A program made the translations under genes and the position numbers. From the IMG/VR virus record IMGVR_UViG_3300025759_000707, positions 1 to 23,656 of that record: a stretch of DNA of 23,656 nucleotides, one strand, 5' to 3'. The notes beneath the pieces are model-generated. The model was given only the letters and a program-made list of their open reading frames with translations. It was not told where the DNA came from and ran no database searches. Positions 17,801-22,922 of this stretch are shown piece after piece; the stretch's first letter is position 1; each line of letters opens with the position of its first letter. The DNA is from a virus.

Positions 17801-20373
17801 TTGCGTCAGCTCAAGCTGATCCTCGATCCTTTATAGCGACAGTTGAAGAGGCTATTGGGCGCAAGCTTACGGACAAAGAAGTCACTGATTATGTCGGTAA
17901 GCAACCAGAAGACAGCAGCAAGTGGACGGTAAACTCAGACTCTGTTGTTGGGAGATGGCTGGAAAGTTTAAAGGAGTACAAAACGCTTGGAGAGCGGGAT
18001 AAAAAAGGAGTTAAATCAGGAGTCATGAGCATTCTTGATGACGCTTTGCCTGATGAAATTAAAAAAGCGCTCAAAGAAAAAGCGGAAACACAAGAGCAAA
18101 CAAACCCTGTTGAGTTCCAGGGCGACTTTCTTAACGATGTTTATGTGCATCCTGATTGGCACGGCAGAATGTCAGATCAAATTTGGTTTAAAGATGCAGC
18201 TGCTAAATACCAAGGCTCCTATATGGGTTGGTTATTTGGCAGGCAAAAGTCAGCCATCACTGTGATGCGCGCAAAAACAAACCTTGGAAACACAGGCGGT
18301 CATCTTATTAATATCGGACTAGCTACCGGGGAAAACCCTGCTGCTATTTCTTCTAGGTTTGCTGCTGCAATCTTTAATGTTTGGAAGTACCGCAAAAACC
18401 CCAAGGCTTTTGCTGAAAGCAATCCGCAACTTGGTCGAGCTATGTATCAAGCTAAGCGGCAACGACTTGTTAAGACAACTTTTTCTGAAGTAGAAATTGC
18501 TGGGCTTATTGAGCAAGGTTATTCGCCTGATCAAATTGTTGAGTTTGCGCAGAAGCTAGGTGTGCCACCAAAGGTAATCAAAGGCTGGCAAAAGTTCCTT
18601 GATCTTGTTCCTCGGAATCTTGAGCGAGGACGCAAGGCTCTTTATGCGTGGGAAGATTCATTCCCTAAAACGGCAGAGTTTACTCGGCACTTTATAGATC
18701 TAGATAATTACCTGGGCATGATTAAAGCAGGCAAAACAGTAGAAATTACTACCGGAAAAAACAGAGTTGTTACGCTAGTTAAAGAACCAGGACTGGCGGG
18801 AACTAGATCCAAATGGAGAAGAGGGAAGCAGCAACTTTCAGGCGCTCAGCTTGATGAGTTAATCTCGCAAGCAGCTAAGTATAAGACTGACTTTTTAATT
18901 CCAGATTATAATAAAGTTCCTCGTGCTATTCGCAATGCTAGATCTGGAGTTGGCATGCTTGGCCTTAACCCTCTTATGCAATTAGCTAGTCCCTTTATGA
19001 GCTTTGCTTACTTAATGCTTGACGCTCCAGGTAAGCCCGGAATCCTTGCTAACACACTGCTTGGAAACAGTTTAACTCCTATGTTTAAAACAAATGACAT
19101 GGGAGTTAATCTTACATGGGCTGCCTCTGAGCTTGGCAAAGGGGTTCGCAAAGCAATCATGACTCAGCAAGCAGCGCTGCAATACAGCAAGGAAAAAGAT
19201 TACTACCTTGCTGCTGGGAGGCGTGCCCTAAGGCACAGCCTCCAGCAGGGGCCAAACCCTCTTGGTCTTTTCAGGCCATCAGATACAGCGGGATGGATTA
19301 AGGCGTACGGAGTAAATAACTTTAATGCCATGTCTCAAAGTGAATTGTTCTGGAGCCAGCTTGCTTATGCTGCTGCGCTAGGAACAAGCGGGTTGCCTAA
19401 GTTTGTAGATAAAGGACTGCCTGTTAAGATCGGCCGTGGTTTAGACTCTGAGGTTAAAGAGATTGAGTATGAGCCTGGCTACTTAAACTCACTAAGTAGA
19501 TCCCATCGAACTATCTTGAAGCGATCATTAAGAATTAAACAGGAACTTATAATCACAGCAAAAGAAAAGAAAAAGGCACTGCGTGCAAAAGATCTATTTG
19601 CTCTTGGTTTTCTTAGTGGCTCTCCACTAGCAGAAATCTTTAACAGGTTTCAAAGCGGCAAAGCTTACGGACGAGATGTCGAAAGCCCTTACCTTACTTT
19701 GATGTTTGATCTTGGAGTAGCAACTTTGCCGATGGGCGTTGATACCGTTCAAGCAATTAAAACTTTGTCACCTAAGTATGGACTAATAGATGAGAAGAGT
19801 GAGTTCTCTGCTTATCGAAACATGATCAAACAGGAAGAAAGAAAGATCGGTAAAGACTTTAGTACCTGGCCTAGAGAGCAGCAGATTAAATTCATGACTG
19901 ATCACATGCTCGACGCTATGACTCAGATTTATTTCCGAGAAATAGAAATTAGTGACCCGGCTGTTATTGATCCTAACTCAAAAGAAAAAGCAAAAGACCC
20001 TCATTGGTTTAAAGATTTTTATGACGGGTTCGACACTTCTATTAACAGTTACTATAAGCACAAAATTAAAACGGCGAGCAGCCCAGCAGAAAGCCGCCTT
20101 GCTCAAGACGACCTTGATCATTTCATGAGAGAAATTGAGAACCACAAAAGAAAGAATCGATCTTTAATGTATAGCATGGGTCAGCTTATCAGTGGGAACA
20201 AAGGTTATATGCCTGATGTTAAAATCAAAGGTATGCCTGTCCAGCTAAGAGATCGAGAGTCAGTCATGAGCGAGGAGCTAGACTTGAAACAAAGTCGGAT
20301 TGACCTTAACAAGGAAGCGAGAAGACGAGCTGCTACTTTTGAACAGCGAGTACAAACAGAGAAGGAAAAATAA
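11866..20373 (+). CDS. giant internal virion / ejection protein (2835 aa), gp16-like by position
   Basis: The gene fills 8.5 kb without a stop and is about twice T7 gp16 (1318). ATG follows the previous TAA directly. Hydrophobic Gly/Ala-rich segments occur at about residues 22-45, 324-377 and 472-497, and near 2361-2388 (GVGMLGLNPLMQLASPFM). Residues about 1040-1083 look like a SAP/HeH-type nucleic-acid-binding motif (LKDLSLKELKEVVKQHAPEI, then KAKLVRLL). Pro/Lys/Glu-rich linkers span about 612-780 and 1492-1722. The region around 2110-2160 (GWLFGRQKSAITVMRAKTNL) loosely resembles LPD38-type domains of phage polyvalent proteins. I see no convincing lytic transglycosylase motif. A role as the largest DNA-ejection protein is inferred from gene order and segment types. 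Hairpins lie inside at 13123-13152, 14541-14579 and 19211-19248. Confidence 0.72.
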   Translation: MGWGDPGDLELDEDSFRTTKAIGRGILAAGAFAGAANPISGQAAYAYRRNKRKRAKNEEVERIKESLRTHAVEAQGDKYLLDNGWTQEDIAKLKVARDEHLDNMRVPRTERAAKAGYPGRFKERTPERNRFISGFNNNIKISNKARGIGDSTDLNQYSYEPLVGDAENSRPSDNPYYAALLANRDDGQPGFFEQQFLNIEANQAGLSEEDQNRLKSSLRSYRQGYVGIADRHSDFEYSMESPMVRSHVEFVEAIEDMKLLNEQRVRDGKEPLEFEDILFGHEADILREGILAAAMAAIGKGEPIIDARTGESMAEDYLGTAEYYGELFGLLGTAGMASGMISDPGGTARYKPSIPALIALPLMVKFLGGKLAPGIAGRIQTHIEKVPEGKVARFIAPITDTANRAVKIIPEPVRDLNARLRPKRRTPGGVEKGAKAVEDAYAKAGKEGLLELIEKPLPGQVVSYKKREALGNVAMWYLKGSLLGIPEIAGIPIIGQLRNALRAVPGLESRIFKTLEESFSTEEGFANRELLEKAREAAENPKRVDELLAGLVESVKEEYGVEVSDPLSDGMRDGSSKLPDVVAKEKEISGEVVIGSDTSRDVQAPDLILDVDEAAGPEAQAAKAAPKPKAKPDSKEFQDLEASWDKPKQQAEEAKPEIKGPLADLNDRIENLNRQIEEGFPVKEAEKTKPETQPVKPKDPTRRGQATIPTWKELQAAKERYSKSPSKKNKDLLDKATRKWERAGKPEPRAVVEDREKLPEPTDLEQDSYTVDIGIGSKVEEVVVVTPEQAARDARIANAELNVTGIRKAYSSLGDEIPAGLIESIRSSDLEPSTIRDLIKTGEPDPFVRDAIADAVMFEKEGQVNSAQIKTLKRLQKRYKKLILKGEGMDTVLQSLTPKGELIEGSKLFKRVNQDEGFQGKSGAVRRPLKSDQIRERDADLEPGTSAMVIAEPKFTGSGKIAAGVPEMQDTQGKSRKEIQENKKAYQFEQERKAGLTTNDKAREAFQKLPLKQRANKRKQARSDLQALKPDDLKNMEESSIAKPLKDLSLKELKEVVKQHAPEINNKPGNERNSKAKLVRLLGHSGRAAYLAATDIVAGQRATEFWRLLNQAKESVASVKRGNLKSRRVLQNIFKETVGSGLPNSLVQAVLNEIQPSIEQSPLRTQAGQPYQSLGSHIPDYPFPDLVQEIEAGKRGVVTTTAVAGKVSRPLKIKVRDEIGAIFQSYESALSKLRSKPDEYAGKANEVLERVRDELKELKADLDAATRGAKGVVSGNFTRGLNKWVKSSYFGEVEVLRRKRVENFQKDNPNINVLDTDGTQADVFKQIIEEVSVGVQKLEDTIALTPNTQLNKIVRAVSSEAYGKPQKTVSPKVKAVLKELGPMDTVVPFERLDEISKSLDQRDLSANEISALRRNINNRRAISAPDQPVQNAGATVPVTPEQIREVRQTKPLNNDVEAIEVGKDTPSETVSQFVEKVREPEVRDLGAEFAAQVKSDRVAPPRLPEELKPKADEAPESKPAAKPTLGEVFNFLDETEPTAKPEPTAKPEPAAKAEAEVPDYGGKEGFKPKDNELKPDPRPVREMVMDTTEWDAHHKKYSDIQARRELTKSEQDFFDSENARFSDEYWEGIVSEPAPPPKTLVDELVEQGERERAGLKAEEAELADMVQRSKEMKDASIPERIEAGLPPVHPKFSGEQKAKTPESTEKTGPKRTPLPQVVIEPPPMTRRMWSAISRVVTKFEGKKIGLSERETSAWKAGIYEILSNGRSLLASDAMRFTVRNKLANLIALKLPESFGGKANAKNFEALKSAIDHYLNKFKVPFIGSDNIASWIEGDAKNTLLSEARILRQVPGKLRILGDAETILGEFSVDEAIKAAIVDLEGSKGAMDAIAMEALEQVNTNVAGIAKGRSIGRSIINDLNRRNVGETQTGTQNLSRLALSHLVAREAEPLGLPNRVVNREGKTVKVTPTELIDGSVEKNVASAQADPRSFIATVEEAIGRKLTDKEVTDYVGKQPEDSSKWTVNSDSVVGRWLESLKEYKTLGERDKKGVKSGVMSILDDALPDEIKKALKEKAETQEQTNPVEFQGDFLNDVYVHPDWHGRMSDQIWFKDAAAKYQGSYMGWLFGRQKSAITVMRAKTNLGNTGGHLINIGLATGENPAAISSRFAAAIFNVWKYRKNPKAFAESNPQLGRAMYQAKRQRLVKTTFSEVEIAGLIEQGYSPDQIVEFAQKLGVPPKVIKGWQKFLDLVPRNLERGRKALYAWEDSFPKTAEFTRHFIDLDNYLGMIKAGKTVEITTGKNRVVTLVKEPGLAGTRSKWRRGKQQLSGAQLDELISQAAKYKTDFLIPDYNKVPRAIRNARSGVGMLGLNPLMQLASPFMSFAYLMLDAPGKPGILANTLLGNSLTPMFKTNDMGVNLTWAASELGKGVRKAIMTQQAALQYSKEKDYYLAAGRRALRHSLQQGPNPLGLFRPSDTAGWIKAYGVNNFNAMSQSELFWSQLAYAAALGTSGLPKFVDKGLPVKIGRGLDSEVKEIEYEPGYLNSLSRSHRTILKRSLRIKQELIITAKEKKKALRAKDLFALGFLSGSPLAEIFNRFQSGKAYGRDVESPYLTLMFDLGVATLPMGVDTVQAIKTLSPKYGLIDEKSEFSAYRNMIKQEERKIGKDFSTWPREQQIKFMTDHMLDAMTQIYFREIEISDPAVIDPNSKEKAKDPHWFKDFYDGFDTSINSYYKHKIKTASSPAESRLAQDDLDHFMREIENHKRKNRSLMYSMGQLISGNKGYMPDVKIKGMPVQLRDRESVMSEELDLKQSRIDLNKEARRRAATFEQRVQTEKEK
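14541..14579 (+). promoter_or_regulatory. strong intragenic hairpin with CTAA loop
   Basis: Bases 14541-14557 pair with 14562-14579 along 17 base pairs with one bulged T, leaving loop CTAA. It lies inside the giant ejection gene and encodes LQSLTPKGELIEG. A 17-bp near-perfect stem is well beyond what codon choice gives by chance. It has no U-run. It may pause ribosomes or polymerase, or be cleaved by RNase III. Confidence 0.6.
16474..16527 (+). repeat. three tandem 18-bp units encoding PTAKPE / PTAKPE / PAAKAE
   Basis: Three consecutive 18-base units (16474-16491, 16492-16509, 16510-16527) encode PTAKPE, PTAKPE and PAAKAE within the giant ejection protein. The first two differ by only a few third-position changes. 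The repeat sits in a Pro/Ala/Lys/Glu-rich linker (about residues 1490-1560) and probably forms a flexible or extended spacer between folded parts. Tandem units of this kind can change copy number between related phages. Confidence 0.8.
19211..19248 (+). promoter_or_regulatory. strong intragenic hairpin with CTAA loop
   Basis: Bases 19211-19227 pair with 19232-19248 along 16 base pairs with two single-base bulges; the loop is CTAA. It lies near the 3' end of the giant ejection gene, about 1.1 kb before the smaller downstream genes. Like the others it lacks a U-run. Confidence 0.55.
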
Positions 20374-20374
20374 A

Positions 20375-20494
20375 ATGGCTGAACTAATTAAGTATGTAGG
20401 ACCAGAGGGAACTCGTGTCGTGGTACAGATTCCCGATCCGGAACCCGTAAAGAAACCAGCTAAGAAAAAAGCTGCGCCCAAGAAGAAGAAGTAG
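20375..20494 (+). CDS. tiny lysine-rich protein (39 aa)
   Basis: ATG 20375 lies one base after the stop of the giant gene (TAA 20371-20373), with GAAGGA at 20361-20366 as ribosome site. The product opens with MAELIKYVGPEGTRVVVQIP, a small strand-rich motif, then turns into a Pro/Lys/Ala tail ending KKKAAPKKKK. Such tails bind nucleic acid or acidic surfaces without sequence preference. Its stop TAG (20492-20494) overlaps the next start as TAGTG, so it is part of the chain of coupled genes. Function unknown. The same frame extends upstream to an ATG at 20300 inside the giant gene, but the site at 20375 has the better ribosome signal and spacing. Confidence 0.65.
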   Translation: MAELIKYVGPEGTRVVVQIPDPEPVKKPAKKKAAPKKKK

Positions 20495-21186
20495 TGAACC
20501 CGTTTCTTATCAATCAGCGCCCTGTAAGTGATGCAGACATTTGGTTTTCTCGTCTTAGTGGTGAGGAATCTACTGCAACGTGGCACGACATTACAACCAA
20601 CGGGAACAATGGAACAGCAAACAACGCAGGTGCTTGTCTTGCTAACTATTATTTTCGAGGAGGCGGTGCCGGCTCAGATGATATGGTAAGCACAGCTTTT
20701 GCTGGCAATGTTATCAAGGCTGGTGAAGCTTTTACTTTGGATGGCTGGGTTACTCGTGATGCAGGCGAGCTTGGCCAGGTTACTCTTTGGGGTTGTCGAA
20801 GGACTGGCCCTAACGGCGGATGGGTTCACCGAGAGAACGCGGTTGGGGCTTCCGGGCCTTTAGACTTGGACATGTACAACCCCGCCTATTTTAGTTTGCA
20901 AGATGTCATCCCTGATATCCGAAGTGGTGAATGGCATCACATTGCTATGAGCTGGTCTCCTGACTTTACGCCGGGAACACACGGGTATTGCCGCCATTAT
21001 CATAATGGTATTCAAAGCGACGCACAGAGTGTGCAGAATTTTGCAGATGGTGACATCTTTGAAATAGCGGGAAGCACTTACAACCGATGGACTGGGTACA
21101 TTGATACGGTAAGAGTTTATCCTCGTGTCTTGAGCGCCGATGAAATACTTAAGAACTATCATGCCGGCAAGCCGGCGCATTTATAG
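20494..21186 (+). CDS. LamG / concanavalin-A-like lectin-domain protein (probable receptor-binding or decoration protein)
   Basis: 230 residues starting at GTG 20494, which shares its G with the preceding TAG. The sequence follows the LamG-type jelly-roll pattern: FTLDGWVTRDAG near 79 (family 'ftvs.Wv'), GEWHHIAMSWSPDF near 145 (family 'g.WhHvA.t.d'), YHNGIQ near 170 (the 'Y.nG' turn), and YNRWTGYIDTVRVYPRVLSA near 198. It closes with DEILKNYHAG, a typical end for this domain. Such domains bind glycans and occur in phage tail fibres and spikes. Position after the ejection block and before lysis genes fits a fibre-associated adhesin. There is no signal peptide. The domain call is firm by pattern; the virion role is inferred. 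Confidence 0.8.
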   Translation: MNPFLINQRPVSDADIWFSRLSGEESTATWHDITTNGNNGTANNAGACLANYYFRGGGAGSDDMVSTAFAGNVIKAGEAFTLDGWVTRDAGELGQVTLWGCRRTGPNGGWVHRENAVGASGPLDLDMYNPAYFSLQDVIPDIRSGEWHHIAMSWSPDFTPGTHGYCRHYHNGIQSDAQSVQNFADGDIFEIAGSTYNRWTGYIDTVRVYPRVLSADEILKNYHAGKPAHL

Positions 21187-21194
21187 GAAGAACG

Positions 21195-21530
21195 ATGAGC
21201 GTTAACTCACATCTTATTGCTAACAACCCAGTATGGACAGATGCTACTGTCGTCACTGATGTTGCTGCTGCTGGTGCATGGCCCGGTCCAGGTACCCCAG
21301 TTCCAAGCTTGGTTCCGATAATCCTTGCCAACGGACAGGTTGCAACTTCTGTTACTATTTCAAACACGGGGCCTGTTAATCTTTATGTTGGCTCTTTAAC
21401 GAATCACGGGATTCTGCTTCAGCCAGGTGCCGCTATTTCTCTTGCCCTTAGTTCTAGTGCTGCACCTTATGTCCATGACCTAACACCAGTAACTGGTACA
21501 GGTACATGGGCAGTCGTGGCCTACGAATGA
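21195..21530 (+). CDS. small strand-rich protein of unknown function (111 aa)
   Basis: ATG 21195 has a good ribosome site, AGGAAGA at 21185-21191. The product is rich in Val, Ala, Thr, Gly and Pro and predicts as beta-strands (ATSVTISNTGPVNLYVGSL near 50, ISLALSSSAAPYV near 81). This is the look of a small immunoglobulin-like or beta-sandwich decoration or fibre-tip protein. It has no membrane segment. Its stop forms an ATGA overlap with the endolysin gene. It may assist the neighbouring LamG-like protein, but there is no direct evidence. Confidence 0.65.
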   Translation: MSVNSHLIANNPVWTDATVVTDVAAAGAWPGPGTPVPSLVPIILANGQVATSVTISNTGPVNLYVGSLTNHGILLQPGAAISLALSSSAAPYVHDLTPVTGTGTWAVVAYE

Positions 21531-21910
21531 CACCCGGATGGCCTCCGAACTTCAGTCCGATCGAGTTCCGTTGCAAGTGCTGCGGGACCATTGGGAACGA
21601 GCATACCGCACGCCATCTGGCGTGGGAACTGCAACGTATCAGGGATCTAGTAGGCCCGCTGAAGATCAACAGTGCTTACCGATGCCCGAAGCACAACAAG
21701 AAGGTAGGCGGAGCATCGCAAAGCCTGCACCTTGAGAGCATGGCAGCAGACCTGGTTAGTGCAGAGGTCACGCCCGACAAGCTACAAGATACGATCCTTG
21801 GTTTGATGGAACACAATCGCATTCCCAATGGTGGGCTTGGAAGGTACAACTCCTTCACTCACTACGACATTAGATTAACCCCAGCACGCTGGGATCACCG
21901 GAGCAAGTAA
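21527..21910 (+). CDS. endolysin, peptidase M15-type (D-Ala-D-Ala carboxypeptidase-like)
   Basis: 127 residues when started at ATG 21527, which forms a perfect ATGA overlap with the previous stop; an in-frame ATG at 21506 would add seven residues and lies deep in the upstream gene. Residues 10-20 (SPIEFRCKCCG) form a Cys-rich opening often seen in M15-type phage peptidases. SAYRCPKHNKKVGGASQS leads into the zinc motif SLHLESMAADL. His68 and Asp75, with His112 of THYDIR, are the expected metal ligands. The enzyme would cleave peptide bonds in peptidoglycan cross-bridges. It has no signal peptide, so it would depend on a holin; the holin-like gene lies two genes downstream. GC-ending codons are more frequent here than in the virion genes. 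Confidence 0.88.
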   Translation: MTPGWPPNFSPIEFRCKCCGTIGNEHTARHLAWELQRIRDLVGPLKINSAYRCPKHNKKVGGASQSLHLESMAADLVSAEVTPDKLQDTILGLMEHNRIPNGGLGRYNSFTHYDIRLTPARWDHRSK

Positions 21911-21911
21911 G

Positions 21912-22202
21912 ATGAGGGACAAGAAGAAAAAGAATATTAGCTATCCAGAAGTCAGCAAAAAGCTCGGGCCTAAATACGGCAAGATGCATAAAGGAAACGA
22001 AGACTATAAAGAAAAAGAACTTGGAGCTAGAGGATACGCCGTCCCTGTTCCCGGTGTAAAGAAATCTGTTAATGATAAAGATAAAGCTGATGCTGTTAAG
22101 AAAAAGTTTAAGGTTTCAAAAGTAGAAGACCCAAAAATGGCTGCACGAAAAAAGTCAGCGGCAGTCCTTAGAAAAATGCAAGCAAGCAAAGGTAAAAAGT
22201 AA
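21912..22202 (+). CDS. small lysine-rich basic protein (96 aa)
   Basis: The gene begins one base after the endolysin stop (TAA-G-ATG). Nearly a third of residues are Lys. Features are the N-terminal KKKKNISYPEVSKKLG, a central turn GYAVPVPGVKK (near 41-51) and a basic C-terminal tail (AARKKSAAVLRKM). It has no membrane segment or Cys. The motif Y(A/G)(V/L)PVPG recurs in the gene at 22628. I recognise no function; a DNA- or virion-binding accessory protein is possible. Its stop overlaps the holin-like start as TAATG. Confidence 0.6.
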   Translation: MRDKKKKNISYPEVSKKLGPKYGKMHKGNEDYKEKELGARGYAVPVPGVKKSVNDKDKADAVKKKFKVSKVEDPKMAARKKSAAVLRKMQASKGKK

Positions 22203-22423
22203 TGGATAAGATGAAGAGTCGTAAGCTGTGGCTGTCTGTGTTGGCAGCCCTCCTCCCTGTGCTAGCTAAGCATTTCTTTCCTGACCTGCCGACCGAAGCT
22301 ATCGTTGCTTCAGTCATCGGCGCTGTGTCTGGCGTGCTCGGTATCAGCATGGAAGATGTAGCTAAGCAGAAGCGGGCTGCCCTGGAGGCAGCCGCTTCCA
22401 CTGCAAAAAAGCCCTCAGAATAA
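22202..22423 (+). CDS. two-TM holin-like protein (zero-frame product, 73 aa)
   Basis: 73 residues. The opening (MDKMKSRKLWLSVLAALLPV) and a second hydrophobic stretch at about 31-49 (TEAIVASVIGAVSGVLGI) give two membrane helices joined by a short loop (FFPDLP). A charged, Ala-rich tail follows (AKQKRAALEAAASTAKK). Size, topology and position after an endolysin fit a small holin, which would permeabilise the inner membrane. Similar 'KSRKxWL...LPxE' proteins are common in phages, often only annotated as holin-like. The end of the gene carries a perfect A AAA AAG slippery heptamer, so part of the product may continue in the -1 frame. Leucine codons here are mixed, including CTG and CTC. Confidence 0.75.
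   Translation: MDKMKSRKLWLSVLAALLPVLAKHFFPDLPTEAIVASVIGAVSGVLGISMEDVAKQKRAALEAAASTAKKPSE
22371..22396 (+). promoter_or_regulatory. hairpin 8 bases upstream of the slippery heptamer
   Basis: Bases 22371-22381 pair with 22387-22396: AGCGG with CCGCT, one bulged G, then CTGCC with GGCAG, around loop CTGGA. This gives 10 base pairs with a single bulge. The sequence GGAGG (22384-22388), which could act as an internal Shine-Dalgarno, is partly held in this stem. Its closeness to the slip site at 22405 makes it a candidate modulator of frameshifting. Confidence 0.45.
22405..22411 (+). promoter_or_regulatory. candidate -1 ribosomal frameshift site (A AAA AAG)
   Basis: The heptamer AAAAAAG is exactly in phase with the zero frame (GCA AAA AAG), the arrangement used in E. 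coli dnaX. A -1 slip re-reads it as AAA AAA GCC and enters a frame open to TAA at 22624-22626. The zero-frame stop TAA follows at 22421-22423. A possible upstream internal Shine-Dalgarno GGAGG is at 22384-22388, 16 bases away, which is further than the roughly 10 in dnaX. I found no obvious downstream stem-loop. Confidence 0.55.
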
Positions 22424-22626
22424 TACCCCCTGTTATACTACGTCCTGGCGATAGCGGCGGCCTTGATCTTTCTCTTAGTGGGAATCATCATCGGTGGGAT
22501 GCTGGTGCTGCTGTTAGACATACGCTCGGACGAGACTTCGACCTCACAGCGCAGCTATCAGCAGGCGCTGCCTGGGGAAAAGCCGCCGATTGGCAAGGCA
22601 CCGTAGGGATGAAGTGGAGATGGTAA
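22411..22626 (+). CDS. -1 frame extension of the holin-like gene (71 aa tail of a 141-aa fusion), no normal start codon
   Basis: After a -1 slip at 22405-22411 the frame runs for 71 codons and ends with TAA 22624-22626. The whole open stretch, from a stop at 22363, has no ATG, GTG or TTG until codon 66 of the tail, so it cannot be expressed by ordinary initiation. The tail has Pro/Gly-rich residues (IIPPVILRPGDSGGLDLSL) and then alternating strands (WDAGAAVRHTLGRDFDLTAQ, WQGTVGMKWRW) with an aromatic end, a pattern like an outer-membrane strand hairpin. The stop forms TAA-G-ATG with the next gene, as at two neighbouring junctions. A one-base sequencing error in the A6 run would also explain the arrangement. 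Function unknown. Confidence 0.5.
   Translation, partial: ALRIIPPVILRPGDSGGLDLSLSGNHHRWDAGAAVRHTLGRDFDLTAQLSAGAAWGKAADWQGTVGMKWRW
22424..22606 (+). other. open frame continuing past the holin-like stop, with a TM-like segment (doubtful)
   Basis: Directly after TAA 22421-22423 the same frame stays open to TAG 22604-22606. It encodes a strong membrane-like stretch (LAIAAALIFLLVGIIIGGML) and a polar tail ending KPPIGKAP. This would suit a small spanin-like or second lysis protein overlapping the -1 tail. No start codon with a ribosome site exists; CTG 22430, TTG, GTG and a late ATG are all poorly placed. The hydrophobicity may simply come from the T-rich third positions of the other frame. I list it because overlapping lysis genes are common in this position. 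Confidence 0.2.
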
Positions 22627-22627
22627 G

Positions 22628-22921
22628 ATGAGACGCTCACCTATGATGGGGTCCTATGGCTTGCCTGTACCCGGAAGATCATCTGGCACACGACCAAGGA
22701 AGAAGGTCCGCTTTACCAGGATGACAGCAGCCGCCCGGAAAGAAGCAGCAAAGAACAAAGCTAAACTAAAGAAGCTCGAGGAACGGTTCAGGAAACTTAA
22801 GATCTTAAATAAAGATCAAAAGATCCCAGCAAAGCCCAAGCCTAAGCAGACTAAAAAAGGTGTAGATAAAGATCTGCATGATGATGCTCGCCGTCGAAAC
22901 ACTAGCATCTGGAGAGGGTAA
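22628..22921 (+). CDS. small Arg/Lys-rich basic protein (97 aa)
   Basis: ATG 22628 lies one base after the preceding TAA, with GGAG at 22616-22619. The product starts MRRSPMMGSYGLPVPGRSSG, then becomes a long basic helix (MTAAARKEAAKNKAKLKKLE, near 32-51) and a Lys/Pro tail (PAKPKPKQTKKG). The GxYGLPVPG motif echoes GYAVPVPG in the gene at 21912, so the two may be distantly related or share a partner. There is no membrane segment. The role is unknown. It is followed by another TAA-G-ATG junction. Confidence 0.6.
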   Translation: MRRSPMMGSYGLPVPGRSSGTRPRKKVRFTRMTAAARKEAAKNKAKLKKLEERFRKLKILNKDQKIPAKPKPKQTKKGVDKDLHDDARRRNTSIWRG

Positions 22922-22922
22922 G

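Noticed and set aside
20300-20374. ATG 20300 as start of the small lysine-rich gene
   Set aside because: It lies inside the giant gene without a clear ribosome site; ATG 20375 follows the stop directly and has GAAGGA upstream.
21506-21526. ATG 21506 as endolysin start
   Set aside because: ATG 21527 forms an ATGA overlap with the previous stop, the junction type used throughout the window, and still includes the whole M15-like domain.
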